A DNA stretch of 9,382 bases. It comes from Candidatus Corynebacterium faecipullorum. GTDB taxonomy: Bacteria; Actinomycetota; Actinomycetes; Mycobacteriales; Mycobacteriaceae. The first letter of the stretch is position 1. Every line of letters starts with the position of its first letter. Below, one piece after another: positions 1 to 5,900 of this stretch. The notes below the pieces were generated by a model that was not told where the DNA came from, did no database searches, and was given only the letters and a program-made list of their open reading frames with translations. The translations under genes and the position numbers were made by a program. The DNA lies in NCBI GenBank assembly GCA_019114925.1, contig DXEO01000113.1:1-9382 (forward strand), given 5' to 3'.

Positions 1-664
1 AGGCAATGTTGGTGTCATCCTCAATGTAGATGCGGTTATCGTCCCAGAAGACGATGAGGTTGCCCAGCTTCTGAGTGCCTGCCAATGAGGAGGCCTCAGC
101 AGTCACGCCCTCCTGCAGGTCACCGTCCGAGGCGATGACATAGACGTAGTGATCGAAGGGAGATTCCCCAGCCGGGGCGGAAGCGTCGAACAATCCACGC
201 TCCTTGCGCGCGGCCATGGCCATACCAACCGCTGAAGCCAGGCCCTGGCCCAGCGGACCGGTGGTGATTTCTACGCCGTCGGTGTGGTGAACCTCCGGGT
301 GGCCGGGAGTCTTAGAACCCCACGTGCGCAAAGACTTCAGATCCTCCATCTCGAGCCCAAAGCCGCCGAGGAAGAGCTGGATGTACTGCGTCAGGGAAGA
401 GTGTCCCACGGAGAGGACGAAGCGGTCGCGTCCCGCCCAGTGAACATCTGCTGGGTCGTGGTTGAGCACGCGCTGGTAGAGCGTGTAGGCCAGAGGTGCC
501 AAGGACATGGCGGTACCGGGGTGGCCGGAGCCGCAGTTCTGAACGGCGTCGGCAGCGAGCACGCGGACGGTATCCACGGCGCGAGTGTCGAGGTCACCCC
601 AGTCCGAAGGATAACGGCGCTGGACCATAGCCTGTAGTTCTGGGGACAACTTTTCGTTCGACAA
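1..664 (-). CDS. tkt: Transketolase, N-terminal part (runs off the left edge)
   Basis: Transketolase is a cytosolic thiamine-diphosphate (ThDP) enzyme that moves two-carbon ketol units between sugar phosphates in the non-oxidative pentose phosphate pathway. Only about 221 codons are present; a full protein is near 700 residues, so the window holds most of the ThDP-binding domain. Visible family landmarks are NCGSGHPGT (43-51, with the substrate/ThDP histidine H48), RDRFVLSVGHSS (79-90), GPLGQG (136-141) and the ThDP/metal motif SDGDLQEG (179-186) ending at DDN (208-210). The start is TTG (664-662), giving MSNEKLSPELQAMV, with AGTGAGG upstream as the ribosome binding site; C. glutamicum tkt also begins with TTG as I recall. 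It diverges from ctaB. In corynebacteria tkt usually leads a tkt-tal-zwf-opcA-pgl operon, which would lie beyond the edge. Identification is near certain; the exact start is slightly less so. Confidence 0.96.
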   Translation of the reverse strand, partial: MSNEKLSPELQAMVQRRYPSDWGDLDTRAVDTVRVLAADAVQNCGSGHPGTAMSLAPLAYTLYQRVLNHDPADVHWAGRDRFVLSVGHSSLTQYIQLFLGGFGLEMEDLKSLRTWGSKTPGHPEVHHTDGVEITTGPLGQGLASAVGMAMAARKERGLFDASAPAGESPFDHYVYVIASDGDLQEGVTAEASSLAGTQKLGNLIVFWDDNRIYIEDDTNIA

Positions 665-740
665 GGCGAAAACCTCACTTCGCTTCTGGAAACAGATATA
701 CCGTTAATCAGTGTAAAGGTTTTTCGATCTTCGGCGGGGG

Positions 741-746
741 ATTATA
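741..746 (-). promoter_or_regulatory. Possible tkt -10 box
   Basis: On the minus strand these bases read TATAAT, a perfect match to the -10 hexamer, about 77 bp upstream of the tkt TTG. No good -35 is found 16-18 bp further upstream, which is common for corynebacterial promoters. The site is nearly symmetric (TTATATAA), so it could also serve the plus strand. It is only a candidate. Confidence 0.3.
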
Positions 747-940
747 TAAACCACGTTTCGGGCGGTAGTCTGGCATGGTTGACGCCGTTGCTCCGCGCTA
801 TCGGCTCTGGCAGGCGAGTTCTTCGAAGAGAAAAGCTCGAACGTGCCACACAGCTCTCGGGATATCTCGGGAACTTTTTAGCGTGAGCAGACGACCACTA
901 CTTCAGACCTATAAGCCATACACCCACGTGCCGGATATAC

Positions 941-945
941 GGAGG
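941..945 (+). promoter_or_regulatory. ctaB ribosome binding site (decides TTG start)
   Basis: GGAGG lies 8 bp before the TTG at 954. No ATG in the ctaB frame sits near this position, so this Shine-Dalgarno sequence is the main support for a TTG start. Confidence 0.8.
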
Positions 946-953
946 ACTATTCC

Positions 954-1898
954 TTGGAGACCATCAAGGCCTATTTTGCGCTAACGAAACCGAGGATCAT
1001 TGAGCTCCTCCTCGTGGCAGCAATCCCGGCTATGCTCCAGGCCCAGCGTGGATTCGAGGCGGTGTCGTCAAACTTCTGGCTCATCATATCCACGATCTTT
1101 GGCGGATGGATGGGTGCCGCTGCGGCCCATACGTTCAACAATGTCGTGGACTATGAGATTGACCAGAAGATGCAGCGCACTCGTGCTCGGCCGCTGGTGC
1201 GCAAGACTATTTCGCGCCGCAATGCCGCCATTTTCGCTTGGGTCATGCTGGCACTATCCGTTTTCTGGCTAGGCGTGCTGGCGCATTCCTGGCTGGCGGC
1301 GTTCTTCGTGCTGTTGACCAACTTCTTTTATGTCATCGTCTACACGAAGTTCCTTAAGATGCGAAACTCCCAGAACATTGTCTGGGGTGGCCTAGCAGGC
1401 TGCATGCCCGCCATGGTGGGCTGGGCAGTGATTCGGGATAACGCGCCGGCAGGGGAGCCTGACCGCTGGTGGCAGGCCGTAGTGTTGTTCCTCATCATCT
1501 TCTTCTGGACTCCGCCTCATACGTGGGCGCTGGCGATGAAGTACAAAGAGGATTACCGCAAGGCCGGGGTGCCGATGTTGCCCGTCGTCGCCGGGGAAGT
1601 GGAAGTAACCCGCCAGATCGTGTGGTACACGATTGGAACGGTTATCGTGACCTTCCTTATTATCCCGGCAGCCTCTTGGATCTACTTGGTGGCCGCGGTG
1701 GCGTCGGGTGCGGTCTTCCTGTGGATGGCAATCCGCCTCCACCAAGGGGTGAAGAAGGGCGCAAAGGTCAAGCCCATGCGCCTATTCATCTACTCCAATA
1801 ACTATCTGTCAGTCCTTTTCATCGGGCTGTCTATCGACGCCGTCGTGGGCTGGGAACCCATCGGGCGCATGCTCGGCTGGTCAGCCGCCCTCTTCTAA
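954..1898 (+). CDS. ctaB: Protoheme IX farnesyltransferase (heme O synthase)
   Basis: CtaB is an integral membrane UbiA-family prenyltransferase. It adds a farnesyl group from farnesyl diphosphate to heme B, making heme O, the precursor of heme A for the aa3 cytochrome oxidase. The 314 residues match the family length. The first Asp-rich motif N-x3-D-x3-D is seen as N62, D66, D70, followed by QRTRARPLV (74-82). The conserved WTPPHTWALAMKYKEDY block (185-201) leads into AGVPMLPV (204-211), the second Asp-containing region. About eight or nine hydrophobic segments are visible, starting near residues 14-30 and 41-60. The start is TTG with GGAGG 8 bp upstream. It is divergent from tkt and convergent with qor. 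A 13-bp hairpin ends the transcript 46 bp after the stop. CtaA, which uses its product, is encoded nearby but on the other strand. Confidence 0.96.
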   Translation: METIKAYFALTKPRIIELLLVAAIPAMLQAQRGFEAVSSNFWLIISTIFGGWMGAAAAHTFNNVVDYEIDQKMQRTRARPLVRKTISRRNAAIFAWVMLALSVFWLGVLAHSWLAAFFVLLTNFFYVIVYTKFLKMRNSQNIVWGGLAGCMPAMVGWAVIRDNAPAGEPDRWWQAVVLFLIIFFWTPPHTWALAMKYKEDYRKAGVPMLPVVAGEVEVTRQIVWYTIGTVIVTFLIIPAASWIYLVAAVASGAVFLWMAIRLHQGVKKGAKVKPMRLFIYSNNYLSVLFIGLSIDAVVGWEPIGRMLGWSAALF

Positions 1899-1944
1899 CG
1901 AGGCGGCCTGCCAACCAGGTCAGAGAACCCCCAATTATCTCCAC

Positions 1945-1980
1945 CTAGTCCAGGGAGCTACTCCCTGGACTAGTCTTCTT
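1945..1980 (+). terminator. Intrinsic terminator of ctaB, overlapping the qor stop
   Basis: A perfect 13-bp stem, CTAGTCCAGGGAG (1945-1957) and its complement (1961-1973), has a 3-base loop and is followed by TCTTCTTT, a pyrimidine/T-rich tail on the plus strand. The right arm covers the qor stop codon (1970-1972). On the minus strand the hairpin is not followed by a T tract, so it is primarily a ctaB terminator, although the same hairpin may also block or stabilise the qor 3' end. Confidence 0.85.
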
Positions 1981-2938
1981 TCACGCGCAGAACGATAGAG
2001 CCGGTGGTCTTGCGCTCCTGAAGGTCGCGGTGGGCTTGCGTGGCCTCCGCCAGTGGATATTCCGCGGAGACGCGGAAGTCCAGCTCGCCATCAATGACAG
2101 CCTGTACCACAGCCTGGGCACGCATCTGGAATTCGCCTTCCTGGGCGGTCCACGCCCCAAGCGAGGGCCGGGTGAGGAAGATGGAACCGTGCTTATTAAG
2201 CAGCTGCGGGTCCATCGGTGGGACAGGACCCGACGCGGCGCCAAAGAGCGCGACCGTGCCCCGTGGGCGTACGACCTCTAGAGACTCATTGAAAGTGGCT
2301 TTGCCAACGCCGTCGTAAACCACGTCAACGCCGCGCCCGCCATTGTGACGGCGCACCTGTTCAGCCAAACCGCTGCTGTAGCGGAAGACGCAGTCAGCGC
2401 CCGCGCCGTAGGCCAGCTCTTCCTTCTCATCCGTGGAGACCACGGAATAGACAGTGGCACCCAGGGACTTGGCCATCTGGGTGAGAATAAGCCCCACGCC
2501 GCCCGCACCGGCGGTAATGAGGCAGGACGCGCCTTCCCCAAGCTGGTAGACGCCGTGGGTGAGGTAGTGTGCCGTCATGCCCTGGAGGAGCATGGACCCT
2601 GCGACGGCGGAGGGAATCTCATCGGGGACGGCCACCACGCGGTCGCGCGGCACGCAGACTTGCTCCGCATAGGAGCCGAAGGCGTGATCCCAGGCCACCA
2701 TCGTGCCCGGGGCGATCTCCCCCTGGGGGTCGTGCACAACGCGTCCGCTTCCTTCAAGGCCGATGATGAAAGGCACGGAGGCGTTGTAGATGCCTTCCCG
2801 GTAGTAGGTGTCGATGTAGTTGACACCGGCCACGGAGACATCGACAAGCAACTGCTCCTTCGTCGGCGTGGGGGATTCTACCTCGGCGTAGGTGAGGACC
2901 TCGGGCCCTCCGGTCGTGGTCACCTGAATAGCATGCAT
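1970..2938 (-). CDS. qor: NADPH:quinone oxidoreductase-like protein (zinc-free MDR family)
   Basis: This is a cytosolic medium-chain dehydrogenase/reductase of the quinone oxidoreductase group, expected to reduce quinones or other electrophilic carbonyl compounds with NADPH. At 322 residues it has the usual length. The N-terminal GroES-like domain carries GVNYIDTYYREGIY (38-51), typical of bacterial Qor. The nucleotide-binding fold holds AGAGGVG (143-149), followed by YDGVGKATF (208-216) and a C-terminal TTGSIVL. The GHE zinc signature and cysteine ligands of alcohol dehydrogenases are absent. The start is ATG; no Shine-Dalgarno precedes it, but a -10-like TAGCCT lies 7 bases upstream, suggesting a leaderless mRNA. 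It stands alone between two terminators, converging with ctaB. The true substrate is unknown; a role in quinone or oxidative stress near the heme A genes is only inferred. Confidence 0.9.
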   Translation of the reverse strand: MHAIQVTTTGGPEVLTYAEVESPTPTKEQLLVDVSVAGVNYIDTYYREGIYNASVPFIIGLEGSGRVVHDPQGEIAPGTMVAWDHAFGSYAEQVCVPRDRVVAVPDEIPSAVAGSMLLQGMTAHYLTHGVYQLGEGASCLITAGAGGVGLILTQMAKSLGATVYSVVSTDEKEELAYGAGADCVFRYSSGLAEQVRRHNGGRGVDVVYDGVGKATFNESLEVVRPRGTVALFGAASGPVPPMDPQLLNKHGSIFLTRPSLGAWTAQEGEFQMRAQAVVQAVIDGELDFRVSAEYPLAEATQAHRDLQERKTTGSIVLRVKED

Positions 2939-2945
2939 GGTGTCT

Positions 2946-2951
2946 AGGCTA
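2946..2951 (-). promoter_or_regulatory. -10 box for a probably leaderless qor mRNA
   Basis: On the minus strand this reads TAGCCT, fitting the actinobacterial TAnnnT pattern. It is followed by AGACACC and then the qor ATG, so transcription would start at or beside the A of the start codon. No purine-rich ribosome binding site is seen before the ATG, which agrees with leaderless translation. No clear -35 is visible. Confidence 0.5.
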
Positions 2952-2974
2952 AACGAAGCCGAGGTCCCCGCGCA

Positions 2975-3021
2975 GCAAAAAGCGCCGCCATCCTCACTTC
3001 CTGGTGAGAACGGCGGCGCTT
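2975..3021 (-). terminator. Intrinsic terminator of ctaA
   Basis: A 10-bp stem AAGCGCCGCC (2980-2989) pairs with GGCGGCGCTT (3012-3021). An inner stem CTCAC (2993-2997) / GTGAG (3004-3008) closes a 6-base loop, with a 3x3 internal loop between the two stems. Read on the minus strand, the hairpin runs into TTTTT (about 2981-2977) and then GCTGC, a classic rho-independent terminator. It lies about 43 bp past the ctaA stop and just upstream of qor. Confidence 0.88.
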
Positions 3022-3064
3022 CGAGTACCTGTTTTAGTGGCTTTACCGGCTCCGTTGGCTCTGC

Positions 3065-4075
3065 TTAGCTGTGGGCTCCGGGGGCGTTCTCATCACCGCG
3101 CTGGGCAGTGCTGGCAGTAGTGCCATCCTCGTCCCTGACGCGGCGCAAGCCATGCGCCCACAGCAGGGCGGTGAAGGCCGTGACCACTGAGGACATGCCC
3201 ACGTGGAAGGGGACGGTCCAGCGGGGGATGTGGAGATAGAACTGGGTGACACCGATAGCCCATTGGATGACGATGCAGGCAATGAGCACCCAGCCGGCCT
3301 GCTTAGCCACCTTGGGAGCGCCGGTGCGGTGCAGGAGGAAGACCACGATGAGCGTCAGCGCTAAGTATACGTACATGCAGACCGCGTGGGTGATGGCCAT
3401 GCCATAGGTGTCCACGCCGAGGCGGCCTTCCATGCCCACACCCGCATCACCGGAGTGGGTACCCGAGCCCGTCACGAAGGTACCGGTCAACAGAACGATA
3501 GACAGCGCCACCGTGGCCACCACCGCGAGGGTGCGCACGGCGGCAGGGAAGAGGCGAGTGGGAGTGCCGTCATCGGGTTCATTGATGCGGGAGAACAGCA
3601 TGGCCGCGATCCACACCAGGACCATAGATGGGAGGAAGTGCAATGCCACACTCCACCAAGAAAGCTTCAGCACGACCGACAGAGCACCGATGAGTGCCTG
3701 CACAAAAATACCTGCGAGCCCCGCCCAGGCATAAACCTTGAGCTCCTTGCGGCGCTGCGCCTTGTGAACGACCACGATGCTGGCGATGGCTGCCGCCGCC
3801 ACAACGAAGGTCAGCAGGCGGTTGCCAAACTCAATGGCCTGGTGGAGCATGGGGGCAGCACCCTGAATGGGCACCAAGGAACCGGGGTGACAGTTAGGCC
3901 AGGTGACGCAACCAAGGCCGGAGCCGGTTACGCGCACGATGGAACCCGACACTGTAATGCCACCCTGACAGAACAGAAGAATTAGGGCGATAATGCGCTG
4001 CATTTTCAGCGACGGGCCAGAGGCCGCGCCGGCAGCCGCGAAGGGACGTTGAGAAGAAATATTGGCGGTACTCAC
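3065..4075 (-). CDS. ctaA: Heme A synthase (COX15/CtaA family)
   Basis: CtaA is a polytopic membrane enzyme that oxidises the C8 methyl of heme O to the formyl group of heme A, needed for cytochrome aa3 oxidase. The 336-residue protein shows about eight hydrophobic segments (near 27-48, 86-104, 113-136, 141-161, 182-203, 226-248, 262-278, 288-308). The extracytoplasmic loop GSGLGCVTWPNCH (51-63) carries the cysteine pair C56/C62, and E82 matches the essential E57 of B. subtilis CtaA. Histidines H146, H230 and H291 match heme ligands H123, H216 and H278. The position of B. subtilis H60 is instead asparagine (N85). The start is GTG; no Shine-Dalgarno is seen, and TAGGCT lies 8 bases upstream. 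The last 20 or so residues are a polar cytoplasmic tail. The gene follows the ABC permease by 82 bp and ends at a strong terminator. Confidence 0.94.
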   Translation of the reverse strand: MSTANISSQRPFAAAGAASGPSLKMQRIIALILLFCQGGITVSGSIVRVTGSGLGCVTWPNCHPGSLVPIQGAAPMLHQAIEFGNRLLTFVVAAAAIASIVVVHKAQRRKELKVYAWAGLAGIFVQALIGALSVVLKLSWWSVALHFLPSMVLVWIAAMLFSRINEPDDGTPTRLFPAAVRTLAVVATVALSIVLLTGTFVTGSGTHSGDAGVGMEGRLGVDTYGMAITHAVCMYVYLALTLIVVFLLHRTGAPKVAKQAGWVLIACIVIQWAIGVTQFYLHIPRWTVPFHVGMSSVVTAFTALLWAHGLRRVRDEDGTTASTAQRGDENAPGAHS

Positions 4076-4083
4076 GGCTATTC

Positions 4084-4089
4084 AGCCTA
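4084..4089 (-). promoter_or_regulatory. Candidate ctaA -10 box
   Basis: On the minus strand this reads TAGGCT in the context GGTAGGCTGA, matching the TAnnnT-type -10. It ends 8 bases before the GTG start, so ctaA would be leaderless or nearly so. A -35 region 17 bp upstream (4107-4112) would fall in the spacer of the inverted repeat at 4099-4128. Confidence 0.4.
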
Positions 4090-4098
4090 CCGTTCGGC

Positions 4099-4128
4099 CC
4101 CATCCGGGAACCAATATCGACGGATGGG
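4099..4128. repeat. 8-bp inverted repeat upstream of ctaA
   Basis: CCCATCCG (4099-4106) and CGGATGGG (4121-4128) form a perfect inverted repeat with a 14-base spacer, in the 82-bp gap between the ABC permease stop and the ctaA start. No T tract follows on either strand, so it is a poor terminator. Its arms bracket the expected -35 of the candidate ctaA promoter, which fits an operator at least as well. Confidence 0.5.
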
Positions 4129-4157
4129 TCACACCACGCAAGGGAGAAGAATCACTT

Positions 4158-4919
4158 TTAGCCCTCGAAACGGAACCAACGCACCGCGCCAAACGACGCC
4201 ACCGCAGCCCACCCCACGAGGACAAGGAGTTCAATGCCGGGGAAGGATCCGTCGAGGGCGGTATCGAGCCCAGCAGCCATGGCCACCGTGGTCACGAGCG
4301 TGAGTACCCCGTTATCGCCGAGACCCTGGGAAAACATCGCCCACCCGACGGCGCCGAGGAGGAGAAACCAAATCAGGTTGGCCACCGCCAGGACTACCTC
4401 AGAGCTAAAGGTTCCGCCCAGCAGCAGGCCCAAGGCTGTAAACGTGGCCACTCCTAACGCCAAGGTGAGCACGCCGATGGCAGCGCCCCCGACAGAAACT
4501 TGCAAACCGAGAAAAGCTGCCACGGAGCCGAGCACGAAGACCTGGAGCACCACCATGGAGAGCACGGCGAGAATCTTGCCCACCACGATGGCCCAGGCAG
4601 GAACGCCCGAAGCGCCGGTTCGCTTGAGAGCACCATAGCGTCGATCGAAGGCTAGAGAAATAGCCTGTCCGGTAAAACCAGACGAGGTGGCGGCCACGGC
4701 GAGCACCATGGGGAAAACCTCATCAACACCATGCCCGGTAGTGTCCTTCAGCTTCGCAGCGCCGATCAGGATAGCGAGCGGAATAATGATGCTCAGCAAC
4801 TGTTGCTCGCCGTGCCGCAGCATCAGCTTGGATTCTATAGCCCCTTGGGCACGCGCCATGGCCGCTACGCCGACGCGCTGCGGGTGCGGGCTAAAAGTGC
4901 CGGGTGCGAAGGTGCTCAT
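4158..4919 (-). CDS. ABC-2 type transporter permease
   Basis: This is the membrane subunit of a probable exporter that works with the adjacent ATPase. The 253 residues have a cytoplasmic N-terminus of about 38 residues and roughly six hydrophobic segments (near 40-57, 69-90, 107-130, 132-166, 174-196, 229-247), the usual ABC-2 layout. FDRRYGALKRTGASGVP (91-107) between segments two and three resembles the cytoplasmic coupling region of drug/antibiotic-type ABC-2 permeases. The start is ATG with AAGGAGA 6 bases upstream (4926-4932), a strong site. It follows the ATPase gene by 60 bp on the same strand. The substrate cannot be read from the sequence. Synteny with mptB on one side and ctaA on the other is conserved in related genera as I recall, so a role in envelope or cytochrome biogenesis is possible but only inferred. 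Confidence 0.85.
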   Translation of the reverse strand: MSTFAPGTFSPHPQRVGVAAMARAQGAIESKLMLRHGEQQLLSIIIPLAILIGAAKLKDTTGHGVDEVFPMVLAVAATSSGFTGQAISLAFDRRYGALKRTGASGVPAWAIVVGKILAVLSMVVLQVFVLGSVAAFLGLQVSVGGAAIGVLTLALGVATFTALGLLLGGTFSSEVVLAVANLIWFLLLGAVGWAMFSQGLGDNGVLTLVTTVAMAAGLDTALDGSFPGIELLVLVGWAAVASFGAVRWFRFEG

Positions 4920-4979
4920 GGAGCGTCTCCTTGATTAAACAACGTGGTGAAAGAATCGTAGCGGAAGTTAGCAGTGGTT

Positions 4980-5894
4980 CTAACTGCGCATTTCGCGTCC
5001 GGTGAGGTCCAAGAAGACCTCTTCGAGGTTGCGGTGCGACGTGTGCAGGTTGCGGAGGACAACGTTTTGCGTGGCCAAACCCGTGGCAAGCGTCGCGATC
5101 ACGGCTGGGCTGACCGTAGAGGTGAGGCGGTAGTGCAAGGGTCGAATGGCCTCGGCGGAGATCCCCACCTCGCGCAAGGCCTCCAGGTCCACCGGGGTTG
5201 CGGTATCAAAATTCAGCTGAGGGATGTCGGTTGTCTCCGTCAGGGAAGCTGCGGTGCCGCTGGCGACGAGCCCTCCGTGGTCGATGATGACGACCTGGTC
5301 GCTGAGCGCTTCAGCCTCGTCCATGAGATGGGTAGTCAAGATGACGGTGACGCCATCGGCCCGCAAAGAACGGATGAGGTCCCAGACAGCAAGACGCGAT
5401 TGGGCATCCATGCCCGCGGTGGGTTCATCGAGGAAGACCAATTCCGGGCGGCCAATGATGGCCAGGGCGAGCGATAGACGCTGTTGTTGCCCACCGGACA
5501 AACGTCGGTAGCTATTCTTTGCCACTCCGCGCAGTCCGAGGGTATCCAGAAGCCACTCCGGGTCCAAAGGATTTTCGTTATAGGAAGCGCTGAGTTCGAG
5601 CATCTCTTTGACCTTGATGCCGGAGTAGGAACCCCCGCCCTGGAGCATGATGCCGATGCGGGAGCGCACTGCATCAGGGTTGCGTGCGGGGTCAAGGCCT
5701 AAGACTTCAATGTGGCCGGAAGTGGGCTTTTTGAAGCCTTCACACATCTCGATAGTGGTTGTCTTTCCGGCACCGTTAGGGCCCAGCAAACACAAAATCT
5801 CGCCATAATTGGCGCGGAAACTCAGCCCGTTAACTGCGTTGACGTCGCCATAGGTCTTAATGACGTTATCCAATACAAGAGCTGATGTAGTCAC
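4980..5894 (-). CDS. ABC transporter ATP-binding protein (exporter type)
   Basis: This is the ATPase subunit for the neighbouring ABC-2 permease. At 304 residues it has the length of the DrrA/CcmA-like group. All nucleotide-binding motifs are intact: Walker A GPNGAGKT (38-45), Q-loop Q85, signature LSGGQ (132-136), Walker B LVFLDEP (152-158) with catalytic E157, and switch histidine H189 in LTTHLMDEAEAL. After about residue 215 comes the C-terminal extension typical of this group, ending in NLEEVFLDLTGREM. The start is GTG only 6 bases after the mptB stop. No strong Shine-Dalgarno stands before it beyond a weak TAAGG that includes the mptB stop, so translational coupling to mptB is likely. 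The substrate is unknown; drug-efflux annotation of such proteins is usually by similarity only. Confidence 0.92.
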   Translation of the reverse strand: MTTSALVLDNVIKTYGDVNAVNGLSFRANYGEILCLLGPNGAGKTTTIEMCEGFKKPTSGHIEVLGLDPARNPDAVRSRIGIMLQGGGSYSGIKVKEMLELSASYNENPLDPEWLLDTLGLRGVAKNSYRRLSGGQQQRLSLALAIIGRPELVFLDEPTAGMDAQSRLAVWDLIRSLRADGVTVILTTHLMDEAEALSDQVVIIDHGGLVASGTAASLTETTDIPQLNFDTATPVDLEALREVGISAEAIRPLHYRLTSTVSPAVIATLATGLATQNVVLRNLHTSHRNLEEVFLDLTGREMRS

Positions 5895-5900
5895 GGAGCC

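Larger units (their letters stand above)
665..953. promoter_or_regulatory. Divergent tkt/ctaB intergenic region
   Basis: This 289-bp stretch separates the divergent tkt and ctaB starts and should hold both promoters. It is less GC-rich than the genes and has an AT-rich core at 741-750. It also contains a 10-bp palindrome TCTTCGAAGA (820-829) and a direct repeat of TCTCGGGA (855-862 and 865-872). No convincing gene lies inside: the only ORF, from 775, has no ribosome binding site, looks arginine/serine-rich and unstructured, and runs into ctaB in another frame. A clear promoter for ctaB could not be picked; TTGACG at 779-784 resembles a -35 but has no good -10 at normal spacing. Confidence 0.6.

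Noticed and set aside
391..678. 95-codon minus-strand frame starting upstream of the tkt TTG
   Set aside because: It is out of frame with transketolase, whose reading frame across the same DNA is clear and gapless from 664 to the window edge.
775..984. 69-codon plus-strand frame in the tkt-ctaB gap
   Set aside because: No ribosome binding site, biased Arg/Ser composition without domain features, and overlap with the ctaB start in another frame. It is more likely noncoding leader DNA.
2345..2947. 200-codon plus-strand frame opposite qor
   Set aside because: It is codon-aligned antisense to a clear MDR protein, explained by rare-codon avoidance. The same holds for the long frames opposite ctaA (3386-3985), the ABC ATPase (4974-5477) and mptB (6651-7211).
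4955..4983. Internal promoter between the ABC ATPase and the permease
   Set aside because: TACGAT on the minus strand fits TAnnnT with a TTAGAA 17 bases upstream, but the -35 match is poor and the genes are close enough for one operon.
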